From an uncultured Bacteroidota bacterium (lineage in GTDB: Bacteria; Bacteroidota; Bacteroidia; Flavobacteriales_D; Crocinitomicaceae): a stretch of 64,000 bases of DNA. This document shows, one piece after another, positions 28,973-38,736 of this stretch (within the stretch, counting starts at the first letter, position 1; every line of letters starts with the position of its first letter). The position numbers and the translations under genes are program-made. A model generated the notes under the pieces. The model was not told the DNA's origin, did no database searches, and was given only the letters and a program-made list of their open reading frames with translations. The DNA lies in assembly GCA_937899625.1 (NCBI GenBank), contig CALCCB010000111.1, forward strand, positions 1-64,000, read 5' to 3'.

Positions 28973-30279
28973 TATTTTATCCTCCTGATATCTGCGCCAA
29001 GATTGTTGAGTCGCATTTCAATGTCTTCGTAACCTCTGTCGATCTGCTCAATGTTATGAATAACTGATTTCCCTTCAGCCGAAAGTGCAGCAATCAAAAG
29101 TGAAACTCCCGCACGAATATCAGGAGAAGTCATCTGAATACCTCTTAATGCATTTTGACGATCCAAACCGATCACAGTAGCTCTGTGTGGATCACAAAGG
29201 ATGATCTGCGCTCCCATGTCGATCAATTTATCCACAAAGAACAATCTTGATTCAAACATTTTTTGATGGATCAATACCGAACCTTTCGCCTGAGTAGCAA
29301 CTACAAGAACTATGGAAAGTAAATCAGGTGTAAATCCAGGCCAAGGAGCATCAGCAATTGTGAGGATCGAACCATCAATAAACGTATCGATCTCATAGTG
29401 ATCCTGTGCTGGAACAAAAATATCATCTCCCCTTCTCTCAAGCTTGATCCCAAGTCGTCTAAAAACATTCGGAATAATACCTAAATTGTCATAACTGACA
29501 TCTTTGATCGTAATTTCTGACTTGGTCATGGCCGCAAGACCAATGAAACTACCAATTTCGATCATATCCGGAAGTATCCTGTGATAACAACCTTTAAGCG
29601 CCTTGACACCTTCGATGTGCAGCATATTTGACCCAATACCTGTGATCTTTGCCCCCATTGAATTCAGCATTTTACACAATTGCTGAAGGTAAGGCTCACA
29701 AGCTGCATTATAGATCGTTGTTTTTCCTTCAGCCATCACAGCTGCCATTACAACATTCGCTGTCCCGGTAACCGAAGCCTCATCAAGATGAATGTATGTT
29801 CCTTTTAGTTTTTTCGATTCTATCGAATAGAAATGCTCTCCCGCATCGTAATTGAACTTTGCCCCAAGCATTTGAAAACCTTCGAAGTGAGTATCCAATC
29901 TTCTTCGACCGATCTTATCACCACCCGGCTTTGGAATGAAACCTTTGCCAAATCGAGCAAGAAGAGGCCCAACGATCATAATCGACCCTCTTAAAGAACT
30001 TGCTCTCTTTTTAAAATCTTCCGATTCAAGATATTTAAGATCGATGTCTTTCGCCTGGAAAATGAACGTACCCTTTTCTACTTTTTCCACCTTCACTCCC
30101 ATTGCCTGTAAAAGTTCGATCAACTTGTTTACATCAACAATATCAGGGATATTCGATATGGTTACTTTTTCAGGAGTTAGTAGAGGAGCACATAACACTT
30201 GTAATGCTTCATTTTTTGCCCCTTGAGGGATCAATTCTCCTTTTAGTGGTTTACCACCATATATTTCAAAAGAAGCCAT
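28972..30279 (-). CDS. murA: UDP-N-acetylglucosamine 1-carboxyvinyltransferase MurA
   Basis: First committed step of peptidoglycan synthesis: transfer of enolpyruvate from PEP to UDP-GlcNAc. The 435-residue protein has the two inside-out alpha/beta domains and the N-terminal PQGAKNEAL (Lys at about 22). The active-site loop reads KPGGDKIGRRRLDTHF: Asp121 takes the place of the Cys (Cys115 in E. coli) alkylated by fosfomycin. Asp is a known natural variant that keeps activity but resists the drug. Five bases separate it from the DUF4290 gene upstream, and the next gene is coupled by a TAATG overlap. Confidence 0.96.
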   Translation of the reverse strand: MASFEIYGGKPLKGELIPQGAKNEALQVLCAPLLTPEKVTISNIPDIVDVNKLIELLQAMGVKVEKVEKGTFIFQAKDIDLKYLESEDFKKRASSLRGSIMIVGPLLARFGKGFIPKPGGDKIGRRRLDTHFEGFQMLGAKFNYDAGEHFYSIESKKLKGTYIHLDEASVTGTANVVMAAVMAEGKTTIYNAACEPYLQQLCKMLNSMGAKITGIGSNMLHIEGVKALKGCYHRILPDMIEIGSFIGLAAMTKSEITIKDVSYDNLGIIPNVFRRLGIKLERRGDDIFVPAQDHYEIDTFIDGSILTIADAPWPGFTPDLLSIVLVVATQAKGSVLIHQKMFESRLFFVDKLIDMGAQIILCDPHRATVIGLDRQNALRGIQMTSPDIRAGVSLLIAALSAEGKSVIHNIEQIDRGYEDIEMRLNNLGADIRRIK

Positions 30280-30284
30280 TCAGA

Positions 30285-30911
30285 TTATTTTTTGAATTTT
30301 CTTTTTTGCTTTTGCTTTTTATTCTTGTTGTTCCATTTGTTTTGGTTCATACCCATTGAACGAAGCAATGTATTTGTATTTACCAGCTCATCCGGATTTT
30401 CAAGAACAAGATCGCCTTTCGACAATTCTTTCAACTGTTGAGCGATCACATGATTTTCTACCGTATCGTTATTGTAGGATAGGAATTGTTTCTTCATGAA
30501 ATTCGCCATCGTATTTTTCAAATACTCTTTTTCCTTTTCATCGTTCACTTCCATCGAAGATTCAAGGATCTTCTGAGTATACTGACCATAATGCCCGTAG
30601 CGAATTTTGCTTTTTGGATACTCCATTAACTTTGGTTTTTCGTCAAGGATCTCCTGCTTTGGAATCTCATAAGGTGAATCTACATCCAATTTGAAATCTG
30701 ACATCACAAAGAGATGCGTCCAGAGTTTGTGTCTGAAATCATCTACATCCCGTAAATGAGGATTTAACTGTCCCATCACTTCAATGATCGCCATTGCAGC
30801 ACGATTTCTTTCGACGCGATCATTGATCTCCATCGCATAAGCGATCATATTCTGCACGTTCCTGCCGTATTCAGGCAAGATCAATCTTCCACGGGTTGTA
30901 TTGTATTCCAT
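30285..30911 (-). CDS. DUF4290 protein of unknown function
   Basis: 208-residue soluble protein belonging to the Bacteroidota-restricted DUF4290 family, recognised by the start MEYNTTRGRLILPEYGRNVQ and by MGQLNPHLRDVDDFRHKLWTH. It appears mostly helical and ends in a strongly basic, Asn/Lys-rich tail from about residue 185 (NKWNNKNKKQKQKRKFKK), which may bind RNA or another polyanion. It lies 11 bases downstream of purL and 5 bases upstream of murA. The neighbourhood with murA is common in the phylum and suggests an envelope or growth role, but no function is established. Confidence 0.85.
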   Translation of the reverse strand: MEYNTTRGRLILPEYGRNVQNMIAYAMEINDRVERNRAAMAIIEVMGQLNPHLRDVDDFRHKLWTHLFVMSDFKLDVDSPYEIPKQEILDEKPKLMEYPKSKIRYGHYGQYTQKILESSMEVNDEKEKEYLKNTMANFMKKQFLSYNNDTVENHVIAQQLKELSKGDLVLENPDELVNTNTLLRSMGMNQNKWNNKNKKQKQKRKFKK

Positions 30912-30922
30912 ATTTTTTTATA

Positions 30923-33160
30923 TCAATTTTCCAGATGCTTACCAAGTGCGTTGTCGTAGATATCTTTTGCTTCAGTGATAAATCCGAAATGCTCGTCGTC
31001 TACCATCATTTTTCCTTTGGTGACATGTCCAAGCAATGTGAAGTTCACTCCTGATTCCATCATGAATTCGATGAATTCTTCTTCTTGATCTTCATTCACT
31101 GAAACAACTACTCTACCCTGTCCTTCTCCGAACAAATATGCATCTTCACGAATTTCAGAGTCTGTTACGATGTCAAATCCTAGTTCTCTTGGCATTGACA
31201 TTTCAACTAAAGTAACAAATAATCCACCATCCGCAATATCATGCGCTGCATTGATCAATTCTGAATGGATCAATCCTTTTATAGCCTGATGTAATTCATA
31301 TTCTTTTTCAAGATCAAAATACGGAGCAGGTGAAGCCTTAACTCCATGATAACTTGCCAAATATTCAGAGCTCGAGATATCTTCTTTGCACTCACCAAGA
31401 ACAAAGATCAGATCACCTTTTTGCTTGAAATCAAGTGTCATCATCTTATCCTTGTCCTCGAGGATACCAATCATTCCGATCGTTGGAGTTGGGAATACCG
31501 GAACCTCTAAACCATTCGTTACTGTCTGATTGTAGAATGACACATTACCTCCTGTAACAGGCGTACTGAATTTTATACACGCTGCGGACATTCCCTTTAT
31601 CGCACCAACAAACTGCCAGTATGACTCTGGATTGTATGGATTACCGAAATTCAAACAGTTTGTGATCGCACTTGGCTCTCCTCCTGCACACGTAATATTT
31701 CTTGCTGCCTCAGAAACTGCGATCATAGTCCCGACCTCAGGATCCGCATTCACATAACGTGAATTACAATCAACAGTCATCGCAAGTGCTTTATTGGTTC
31801 CTTTAATGTTCACTACACCAGCATCAGATGGTCTATTTGTAGCCATATTTTTAGTTCCTACCATTGAGTCATATTGCTCATAGACCCATCTTTTGGAGGC
31901 AATGTTCGGTAATTGCAACAATTTAAATCCAACCTCCTTAAGGTTATCAGGCTGCTTTACTGAATTGATATCAAACTTTTTAAACTCCTGATAATATGCA
32001 GGCTCTTTATATTCTCTGTGATACTGAGGAGCTCCTCCTCCCAACACAAGTGATTCAGCCGGTACATCTCCAACCAATTCACCATGCATGTAATATCTTA
32101 CTCTACCAGTGTCTGTAACGACTCCAATTTCCTCAGCATGTAGATCCCACTTGTCAAAAATACCTTTTACAACACTTTCTTTTCCTTTCTCAACAACAAC
32201 AAGCATTCTCTCCTGTGATTCTGATAATAGGATTTCGTACGGAAGCATGTTCGCCTGTCTTGTAGGCACTTTATCCAACTGAATCTCCATTCCAACATCT
32301 CCTGCAGCACTCATCTCACATGTTGAACAAGTAATACCAGCCGCACCCATATCCTGCATTCCTCTGATCACATCAGTTTGAGCTAGCTCCATTGTTGCTT
32401 CAAGTAGTAATTTCTCCATGAACGGATCACCTACCTGAACTGATGGAAGATCGTTTGCTGATTCTTCCGTAATATCTTTTGATGCAAAAGCAGCACCCGC
32501 AATTCCGTCCTTTCCTGTTGCCGATCCGACTATGAAAACGGGATTGCCTGGCCCGGTAGCCTTTGCAGAAATAATTTTCTTTGTGTCAATAATTCCAGCG
32601 GAGAAAGCATTCACTAATGGATTTGTGTTGTATGAATCATCAAAAAAGACCTCTCCACCAACGATTGGAATACCAAAAGCATTTCCATAATCACCAATTC
32701 CTTTTGTCACTCCCTTAACCAACCACTTTGTTCTGGCATTTTCTATATTTCCAAAGCGAAGTGAATTGAGCTGAGCAATTGGACGAGCACCCATTGTGAA
32801 GATATCTCGGTTAATTCCACCTACACCGGTTGCAGCTCCCTGATACGGTTCCAATGCGCTTGGGTGATTGTGCGACTCGATCTTGAAAACACAACCAAGT
32901 CCGTCACCAATATCAACCAATCCTGCATTTTCTTCTCCCGCCTTCACAAGCATGTGAGGACCATCCTTCGGCAAAGTCTTCAACCATACGATCGAATTCT
33001 TATACGAACAGTGTTCTGACCACATTACTGAATAAACAGCTGTTTCTGTAAAATTCGGAGTGCGTCCTAAAATTTCTTTGATCATTTCGAACTCGTCAGG
33101 TCTAAGACCAAGTTCTACCGCTTGTTCCAGCGTTGCTTCTTGCTGTAGTGTGCTTTCCAT
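30923..33160 (-). CDS. purL: phosphoribosylformylglycinamidine synthase subunit PurL (short form)
   Basis: ATP-dependent conversion of FGAR to FGAM in purine synthesis. The 745-residue protein is the short PurL that needs separate PurQ glutaminase and PurS; neither is in the window. Landmarks are the N-terminal SEHCSYKNS (about 48-56, catalytic His), the glycine-rich [17 protein letters not shown] and a second AIRS-like half with TGGNVSFYN. Length is right for the subunit form rather than the roughly 1,230-residue fused enzyme found in many other Bacteroidota. It heads the unit purL-DUF4290-murA-tlpA-phnA. Confidence 0.96.
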   Translation of the reverse strand: MESTLQQEATLEQAVELGLRPDEFEMIKEILGRTPNFTETAVYSVMWSEHCSYKNSIVWLKTLPKDGPHMLVKAGEENAGLVDIGDGLGCVFKIESHNHPSALEPYQGAATGVGGINRDIFTMGARPIAQLNSLRFGNIENARTKWLVKGVTKGIGDYGNAFGIPIVGGEVFFDDSYNTNPLVNAFSAGIIDTKKIISAKATGPGNPVFIVGSATGKDGIAGAAFASKDITEESANDLPSVQVGDPFMEKLLLEATMELAQTDVIRGMQDMGAAGITCSTCEMSAAGDVGMEIQLDKVPTRQANMLPYEILLSESQERMLVVVEKGKESVVKGIFDKWDLHAEEIGVVTDTGRVRYYMHGELVGDVPAESLVLGGGAPQYHREYKEPAYYQEFKKFDINSVKQPDNLKEVGFKLLQLPNIASKRWVYEQYDSMVGTKNMATNRPSDAGVVNIKGTNKALAMTVDCNSRYVNADPEVGTMIAVSEAARNITCAGGEPSAITNCLNFGNPYNPESYWQFVGAIKGMSAACIKFSTPVTGGNVSFYNQTVTNGLEVPVFPTPTIGMIGILEDKDKMMTLDFKQKGDLIFVLGECKEDISSSEYLASYHGVKASPAPYFDLEKEYELHQAIKGLIHSELINAAHDIADGGLFVTLVEMSMPRELGFDIVTDSEIREDAYLFGEGQGRVVVSVNEDQEEEFIEFMMESGVNFTLLGHVTKGKMMVDDEHFGFITEAKDIYDNALGKHLEN

Positions 33161-33176
33161 AGAATTAAATGAGTCA

Positions 33177-33184
33177 CAAATTTA
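33177..33184 (-). promoter_or_regulatory. Bacteroidota-type -7 box (TAAATTTG) for purL
   Basis: TAAATTTG on the minus strand, 16 bases upstream of the purL ATG, matches TAnnTTTG. No purine-riboswitch-like structure was seen in the short leader. Confidence 0.4.
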
Positions 33185-33256
33185 GTGATTTTAAATGTAG
33201 ATGGAGGTTTTTTGAGCCTGATCAACCACAAGAGTTTTCCACAAGCAGACGGTAAA

Positions 33257-34033
33257 TTACTCGCCCAGCTTTACCCTGATTCCAAAAACTGAAGAATAGA
33301 CCCAGTTATTGACTCCTGGAACAGGGTCTGAATCATAAAACCCGTTAAATTCTGCCCTCAGATCCAGTCTTTTGAAAACAGAGAACAAAAGAGCATATTG
33401 CCCCATAAATCTGTAATCTTTGAATCGTTCGGTATTCGGCTGAATGTACGTTGCTCCAGTAAATGAAATCTTTTTGCTGACATTTAAATACCAAGACAAA
33501 TAATTACTCCATCGCAGATCTGAATACTCATCAGCACTACTTCTGATCACTTCATGCTCTATAAAAACAGAAGAACCTAAAAACATTTTCCCCAAGTCCT
33601 TATCAGCGAATTTCCATCTCAATCCTGTGCCGATCAACCCCCTGAACTGCAGATCCAAAACGGAATTATATTGTACTTGAGCGTAAGACTCCCATTTCCA
33701 TGGACTCTTTCTCTCCGCATTCTTTCGCTGCAATCTATACGCATATCTGAAATGCGCCATTCCGCTGTTGGAATAGGTTGCAGAAGAGCTTCCTGAAAAT
33801 TGCTCATCAAGAAGGATCAAATAATAATGCCTTTTGGTTTTATACTGCACCCTGGTACGAAACGCCAGATTGAAAAACAGCTGATCATTTTTCACCTGAC
33901 TCATGGATGCGTCAATGACTCCACTCCATCCTAACGTATCGTCATAGATCCTCTTATTCTCAATGTTCACAATTTGAGCCGTCGATGTAAAACCGACCAA
34001 GAAGGTATTAGCGATGAAAAAAAATCTGATCAT
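33257..34033 (-). CDS. outer-membrane beta-barrel protein, DUF481-like
   Basis: 258 residues. A signal peptide (about 1-19, ending TSTAQ) is followed by alternating polar/hydrophobic beta strands rich in Tyr and Trp, for example RHYYLILLDEQFSG and FRYAYRLQ. The pattern fits the DUF481 barrel family (YdiY-like), whose function is unknown. Its start overlaps the end of the LptF/G-like gene by 4 bases, so it belongs to the tgt unit. The link with an LPS-export permease may hint at an envelope role. The family assignment is moderate. Confidence 0.65.
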   Translation of the reverse strand: MIRFFFIANTFLVGFTSTAQIVNIENKRIYDDTLGWSGVIDASMSQVKNDQLFFNLAFRTRVQYKTKRHYYLILLDEQFSGSSSATYSNSGMAHFRYAYRLQRKNAERKSPWKWESYAQVQYNSVLDLQFRGLIGTGLRWKFADKDLGKMFLGSSVFIEHEVIRSSADEYSDLRWSNYLSWYLNVSKKISFTGATYIQPNTERFKDYRFMGQYALLFSVFKRLDLRAEFNGFYDSDPVPGVNNWVYSSVFGIRVKLGE

Positions 34034-35106
34034 TTTTGAGCGAAACGATACATCACATAGGCAATCACGCCGAAAATGATATTAGGAACCCAAACGGCAA
34101 TGGGAGGTGAAAAGCCTACTTTTAGCGCAGCTACAGTTGTGACCTGCATCGCAAAAATGTAGATAAAAATGATCATCAACCCCAAAGCAATGTTGATCCC
34201 AATTCCCCCTCGCCTTTTTCTACTGGAAACAGAAACTCCGATCACTGTTAGTACATAAGTGGCAAAGGGAAGCGATGTTCTTTTGTAAAGCTCGATCTCA
34301 TACATCGGAACATTTCCGGATCCTTTTAATTTTTCTCTTTCAATGAATTGCTTTAACTCGCCATAGGTCATAGCTTCAGCCACATTATCTCTTTGAGCCA
34401 TTTCGTCGATCTTGAAATTGAAGACAGTATCTTTCCTCCTCCCTTCATTGATCTTGTCATTGGGATAACCAACTCTGCGTTCGTAAAAATCCTTCAGAAT
34501 CCATTTATTCCCTCCAGCCTCATTCGATGCAGTTCTTGCTTTTATAATGTATTCGAGCTTTTTATCATTCCCCCATTTTTCGAGTACGAAATCGTTGATG
34601 ATATTCTCTTCGGATGAATAGGAAGAAAAATAAACTACCTGATTTCCTGGATACTCTGCATGATAATCATTCACATACATTGCATCCCTGTAATACTTCT
34701 CCTCAAAATCAAGTCTTGACTTATTCGATACAGGAATGACAAAATGATTGAAAAACATAGCCATGATCATCAACAATGTGGCAACGATCATATACGGTCT
34801 TAAAAACCGCTCAAAAGTTCTACCACTATTCAAAATTGGAATCACTTCTGCATCCTGAGCCATCTTAGCTGTAAACCAGATCACAGACACGAAAATGATC
34901 ATTGGAGAAAATAAATTCCCGTAGTAAACAATAAAGTTTACGTAGTAATCCATAATTATCCCAGACAAAGGCGCATCATTCTCAATGAACTCACTTAAAC
35001 GTTCAGAGAGATCAAAAACCATCGCAAGTAGCATGATCACTCCGAGCATAAAGAAGAAAGTGCTCAGAAATTTTCGAATGATATACCAGTCAAGGATCTT
35101 CAACAT
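34030..35106 (-). CDS. LptF/LptG family permease (YjgP/YjgQ)
   Basis: Inner-membrane permease that, with LptB, extracts lipopolysaccharide and passes it to the periplasmic bridge. The 358-residue protein has the family layout: three hydrophobic segments in the first 130 residues (from YIIRKFLSTFFFMLGVIML), a periplasmic beta-jellyroll domain of about 150 residues, then three more segments. The start ILDWYIIRKFLSTF is typical. A TAATG overlap couples it to tgt, an order common in Bacteroidota. Whether it is LptF or LptG cannot be settled, and its partner is not in the window. Confidence 0.93.
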   Translation of the reverse strand: MLKILDWYIIRKFLSTFFFMLGVIMLLAMVFDLSERLSEFIENDAPLSGIIMDYYVNFIVYYGNLFSPMIIFVSVIWFTAKMAQDAEVIPILNSGRTFERFLRPYMIVATLLMIMAMFFNHFVIPVSNKSRLDFEEKYYRDAMYVNDYHAEYPGNQVVYFSSYSSEENIINDFVLEKWGNDKKLEYIIKARTASNEAGGNKWILKDFYERRVGYPNDKINEGRRKDTVFNFKIDEMAQRDNVAEAMTYGELKQFIEREKLKGSGNVPMYEIELYKRTSLPFATYVLTVIGVSVSSRKRRGGIGINIALGLMIIFIYIFAMQVTTVAALKVGFSPPIAVWVPNIIFGVIAYVMYRFAQK

Positions 35107-36236
35107 TACAACCTGTTCTTCAGTTTAGGTATCATTTGATCTTTCCAGGTTCTGAAAGTACCCTCTTTGATTTTGTTTCTTGCCTCACCAACCAACCATA
35201 AATAGAAGGCAAGATTGTGGATCGTTGCGATCTGGATCGCCAGATTTTCTTTCGCTTTTATCAAGTGCCTCAAATAGGCTTTGGAATACACATGATCAAC
35301 ATACGCAGTCCCATTTGGATCCAAGGGTGAGAAATCTTTTTCCCACTTTTCATTTTTAATATTGATGATGCCCTCCGATGTAAACAACATTCCATGCCTT
35401 GCATTACGACTCGGCATTACACAATCGAACATGTCCACACCCATAGCAATACATTCAAGTAAATTCACAGGTGTTCCAACCCCCATAAGGTATCTCGGTT
35501 TATCTTCAGGAAGAATTGAACAAACCAAGTCAGTCATGCTGTACAGTTCCTCATCCGGCTCACCAACGGACAATCCGCCAATGGCATTACCGATTGCATT
35601 GTGAGAGGCAATTGTCTCAGCTGATTCAACCCTAAGATCCTTGTAAACACTCCCTTGAACAATCGGAAATAAGGCCTGTTTGTATCCATACTTTGGCTCA
35701 GTGACTGACATCTGTTCGAAACACCTCTTCAACCATCGATGTGTCATATGCATTGATCTTTTTGCATAATCGTACTCGCATGGATAAGGTGTGCATTCGT
35801 CAAATGCCATGATGATATCTGCACCAATAGATCTTTGAATATCGATCGCTCTTTCCGGAGTAAAGAAATGATAACTTCCATTAATGTGCGACTGAAATGT
35901 CACTCCTTCTTCAACAATTTTCCTCGAACCTGAAAGTGAATAAACCTGATAACCACCACTATCCGTTAATATCGGACGTTCCCATCCCATAAACTGATGC
36001 AATCCTCCTGCCGCTTCCAATACTTCCAGACCAGGTCTGAGGAATAAATGATAGGTATTACCGAGAATAATCTGCGCTTTCACATCCTCTCTCAACTCTT
36101 GCTGATGCACTCCTTTTACAGAACCTGCAGTTCCCACCGGCATAAAGATCGGCGTTTCGATCGCTCCATGATCTGTGTTTAAAACTCCTGCCCTGGCTTT
36201 TGTTCCTGAATCCTTATGTTGTAACTCGAAGTGCAT
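35106..36236 (-). CDS. tgt: tRNA-guanine transglycosylase Tgt
   Basis: Exchanges guanine 34 of tRNAs with GUN anticodons for preQ1 in queuosine synthesis. The 376-residue TIM barrel has the N-terminal ARAGVLNTDHGAIETPIFMP, the nucleophile/acid region in MAFDECTPYP and the substrate loop GGLSVGEP, with the bacterial-type Val. The usual zinc motif CxCxxC before SRAYLHHL is absent: the segment reads DPNGTAYVDHVYSKAYLRHL, with no Cys, while the later His in ATIHNL is kept. First gene of a tgt-lptG/F-barrel unit; TATCTTTG lies 23 bases upstream. Confidence 0.95.
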   Translation of the reverse strand: MHFELQHKDSGTKARAGVLNTDHGAIETPIFMPVGTAGSVKGVHQQELREDVKAQIILGNTYHLFLRPGLEVLEAAGGLHQFMGWERPILTDSGGYQVYSLSGSRKIVEEGVTFQSHINGSYHFFTPERAIDIQRSIGADIIMAFDECTPYPCEYDYAKRSMHMTHRWLKRCFEQMSVTEPKYGYKQALFPIVQGSVYKDLRVESAETIASHNAIGNAIGGLSVGEPDEELYSMTDLVCSILPEDKPRYLMGVGTPVNLLECIAMGVDMFDCVMPSRNARHGMLFTSEGIINIKNEKWEKDFSPLDPNGTAYVDHVYSKAYLRHLIKAKENLAIQIATIHNLAFYLWLVGEARNKIKEGTFRTWKDQMIPKLKNRL

Positions 36237-36259
36237 AAATTGTTGAAAAAATAACGTGG

Positions 36260-36267
36260 CAAAGATA
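36260..36267 (-). promoter_or_regulatory. Bacteroidota-type -7 box (TATCTTTG) for tgt
   Basis: TATCTTTG on the minus strand, 23 bases upstream of the tgt ATG, matches TAnnTTTG. Confidence 0.45.
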
Positions 36268-36317
36268 CATGTATTTCATTAAGCCCCCCATCTTTGCACC
36301 AAAGCTTTAATTAAGCA

Positions 36318-37454
36318 ATGCAGGTCATCCCCTCTTTTGAATTCGGCCCAGTCCTCGTCTTGTTTTTCGCCTTCGTTATAATGGTGTTCACTCAACTGAT
36401 GTACACTCTTTTAATTCATGGTAAATTGGCTTTTTTCAAAGAAAAGAAGGTGCTTTCTGAAGATGAACTACCGCCAGTATCCGTGATTATTGCAGCAAGA
36501 AATGAAGCGGATAATATTTACGAAAACCTCCCCTTTATTCTAGATCAGAACTACCCGGAATTTGAGGTGATCGTTATAAATCATCAGTCCGTTGATGAGT
36601 CGAGCCACCTTCTGAATGCCTATCAACGTCAATTTCCGAATTTACACGTCATTGAAATTGCAAGAAACCAGCATTTAAGACCTGGAAAGAAACTCCCCAT
36701 TACTCTTGGTATTAAAGGAGCAAAGTACGATCATTTGATCCTTACCGACGCAGACTGTAAACCTGCCAGCAGAAACTGGCTACGTAGTATTGCATCCAGA
36801 TATACTGCAGGAACAGAGCTAGTACTGGGTTATGGTCCCTACACAAAAAAGAAAGGTTTCCTGAACAGAGTCATCCGTTTTGATACTGCATGGATCGCAA
36901 TGAGCTACTTTTCAATGGCATTGGCGAAGTTACCGTACATGGGCGTCGGACGAAATCTTGCATACACAAGATTCATCTTCAACGAGGTTCACGGATTTAA
37001 AAGTCATTACTCCCTTCCTTCAGGTGACGACGACTTATTCATTCAGGAAGCAGCCAAGAAAAGAAATTTCAGAATTGACTTAAGCCCCGAATCTTATTGT
37101 TATTCAGAGCCTTCTGAAACCTGGAAGTCATGGGTACGCCAAAAGACAAGACATTATTCCACTTCAGACAGGTATCAGGTTATTAAGAAGTCATTGTTAG
37201 GAATATATCCACTCACCCTCCTTTTGACAATGGTATCCTTTGTTATTTTGATGTTGAATAGTGAATATCGCCTGATCTCACTTTGTGTTTTTGGACTATT
37301 GTTGATCGTTAAATGGTGGATACAAGCAAAATGCATGATCCGACTTGGAGAAAAGAAGTTTGCTTATTTCATTCCATTATGGGATCTTTTCTACACCGTC
37401 CTGATTCCTGCATTGTATTATTCAGGTGAAAAAAAGAGACCTAACCGATGGTAG
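36318..37454 (+). CDS. family 2 glycosyltransferase, membrane-associated
   Basis: 378 residues: one N-terminal hydrophobic segment (about 10-32), a GT-A domain (about 50-290) and two or three C-terminal membrane segments. The GT2 signatures are VSVIIAARNEADNIYENL, the DxD-type metal site in LTDADCKPAS and a late acidic/basic motif SGDDDLFIQEAAKKR. It resembles processive or lipid-linked sugar transferases rather than nucleotide-sugar pumps in the cytosol. It overlaps the sigma factor gene by 7 bases. The acceptor and sugar are unknown. Confidence 0.87.
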   Translation: MQVIPSFEFGPVLVLFFAFVIMVFTQLMYTLLIHGKLAFFKEKKVLSEDELPPVSVIIAARNEADNIYENLPFILDQNYPEFEVIVINHQSVDESSHLLNAYQRQFPNLHVIEIARNQHLRPGKKLPITLGIKGAKYDHLILTDADCKPASRNWLRSIASRYTAGTELVLGYGPYTKKKGFLNRVIRFDTAWIAMSYFSMALAKLPYMGVGRNLAYTRFIFNEVHGFKSHYSLPSGDDDLFIQEAAKKRNFRIDLSPESYCYSEPSETWKSWVRQKTRHYSTSDRYQVIKKSLLGIYPLTLLLTMVSFVILMLNSEYRLISLCVFGLLLIVKWWIQAKCMIRLGEKKFAYFIPLWDLFYTVLIPALYYSGEKKRPNRW

Positions 37455-38053
37455 AAGGTGAAAATTTGTCTGATAAAGCGCGTTACGACCTGCAACTTGT
37501 AGAAGCGGCACGTAAGGGAGATCAGTCTGCATATGCTGAATTAATGGAGCGTTATCGCGACTCCATTTATTTCATGATGTTGAAAATGGTCAAGAACAAT
37601 GACGATGCTGATGATCTCACAATTGAAGCATTTGGCAAAGCCTTCAGCCGAATCGAACAGTATTCACCAAGCTTTGCCTTTTCCACCTGGCTCTTTAAGA
37701 TCGCTTCGAACAACTGTATTGACTTTATCCGTAAAAAACGTATTCACGTGACTTCTATGGATACGGGACATACGACAGACGATGGGGAAGTGATCTTTAT
37801 CGATGCGAGATCCGGAGGTATGGATCCTGAACAAACAATCATTCACGGACAGAAGGTGATCCACATGCGAACACTTGTCAGTAAATTGAAGCCTAGATAC
37901 CGCGAATTGGTTGAAAAAAGATACTTTGAAGAATTGAGTTATGAAGAGATTGCTGAAGAACTCAATCTTCCATTAGGCACAGTCAAGGCTCAGTTATTCA
38001 GAGCAAGAGATTTCCTTGCGAACATGATGGAAAAAATGAAAGATGATATCTGA
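37448..38053 (+). CDS. ECF-type RNA polymerase sigma factor
   Basis: 201-residue sigma-70 family member with region 2 (about 20-95, DDADDLTIEAFGKAFSRI and FSTWLFKIASNNCIDFIRKK) for core binding and -10 recognition, a short acidic linker with DGEVIFIDARSGG, and region 4 (about 140-195, YRELVEKRYFEELSYEEIAE, then LGTVKAQLFRARDFL) for the -35 element. The gene begins inside the glycosyltransferase gene and is followed by rsmG after 2 bases. No anti-sigma factor adjoins it, so it may be controlled by transcription level or by an unlinked regulator. Confidence 0.93.
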   Translation: MVEGENLSDKARYDLQLVEAARKGDQSAYAELMERYRDSIYFMMLKMVKNNDDADDLTIEAFGKAFSRIEQYSPSFAFSTWLFKIASNNCIDFIRKKRIHVTSMDTGHTTDDGEVIFIDARSGGMDPEQTIIHGQKVIHMRTLVSKLKPRYRELVEKRYFEELSYEEIAEELNLPLGTVKAQLFRARDFLANMMEKMKDDI

Positions 38054-38055
38054 TC

Positions 38056-38691
38056 ATGGAAATGGATATCCTTTTAAAGTATTTTCCTGATCTGACAAAA
38101 AAACAGATCCAACAATTTTCTCAAATTAAAGAGCTTTACCTGCACTGGAATGCACAAATCAATGTGATCTCCAGAAAAGATCATGATAACTTTTATGAAA
38201 GACATGTCTTGCATAGTCTTGGAATTGCCAAAATCATGTCTTTCAAACCGGGAAGTAACATACTTGACATAGGAACCGGTGGAGGATTTCCAGGTATTCC
38301 ATTGGCCATCTTATTCCCTGATTGTCAATTCACACTTGTTGATTCGATTGGGAAGAAAATAAAAGTCGTGAATGAGGTTAGTGATGCACTTGGATTAACA
38401 AACGTTCAAGGGATTCATGAGAGAGCAGAAAAAATAAAAGGTGAATTCGATTTCATTGTGAGTCGCGCAGTTACAGCAATGCCCGCATTTTTAACCTGGA
38501 CGAAAGGAAAGATCAAAAAGAAGGGTATCAACGATCTTCCTAATGGAATTTTATACCTCAAAGGCGGAGATCTTACCGAAGAGCTTAGCCCTGTAAAACA
38601 GACGTACACCATTTACGAACTTAACAAGGTATTTGAGGAAGATTTTTTCGAGACGAAAAAGGTCGTTCACGTCAGAATTAAAGCTCAATAA
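38056..38691 (+). CDS. rsmG: 16S rRNA (guanine-527-N7) methyltransferase RsmG
   Basis: Methylates G527 of 16S rRNA using S-adenosylmethionine. The 211-residue protein has NVISRKDHDNFYERHVLHSL (about 35-54), the SAM-binding GTGGGFPGIPLAILFPD and FDFIVSRAVT, all typical of RsmG (formerly GidB). Length is normal. It is the last gene of a three-gene plus-strand unit and is followed by a weak hairpin. Loss of this gene in other bacteria gives low-level streptomycin resistance, which is known for the family and not visible here. Confidence 0.96.
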   Translation: MEMDILLKYFPDLTKKQIQQFSQIKELYLHWNAQINVISRKDHDNFYERHVLHSLGIAKIMSFKPGSNILDIGTGGGFPGIPLAILFPDCQFTLVDSIGKKIKVVNEVSDALGLTNVQGIHERAEKIKGEFDFIVSRAVTAMPAFLTWTKGKIKKKGINDLPNGILYLKGGDLTEELSPVKQTYTIYELNKVFEEDFFETKKVVHVRIKAQ

Positions 38692-38722
38692 AAAAGTGGC
38701 TTTCACCACTTCACTATTTCTT
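38692..38722 (+). terminator. weak terminator after rsmG
   Basis: AAGTGG and CCACTT make a 6-base stem with a 6-base loop right after the rsmG stop, followed by a moderately T-rich stretch. The opposite gene ends 15 bases later. Confidence 0.4.
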
Positions 38723-38736
38723 TTGAGAGTATCCCC

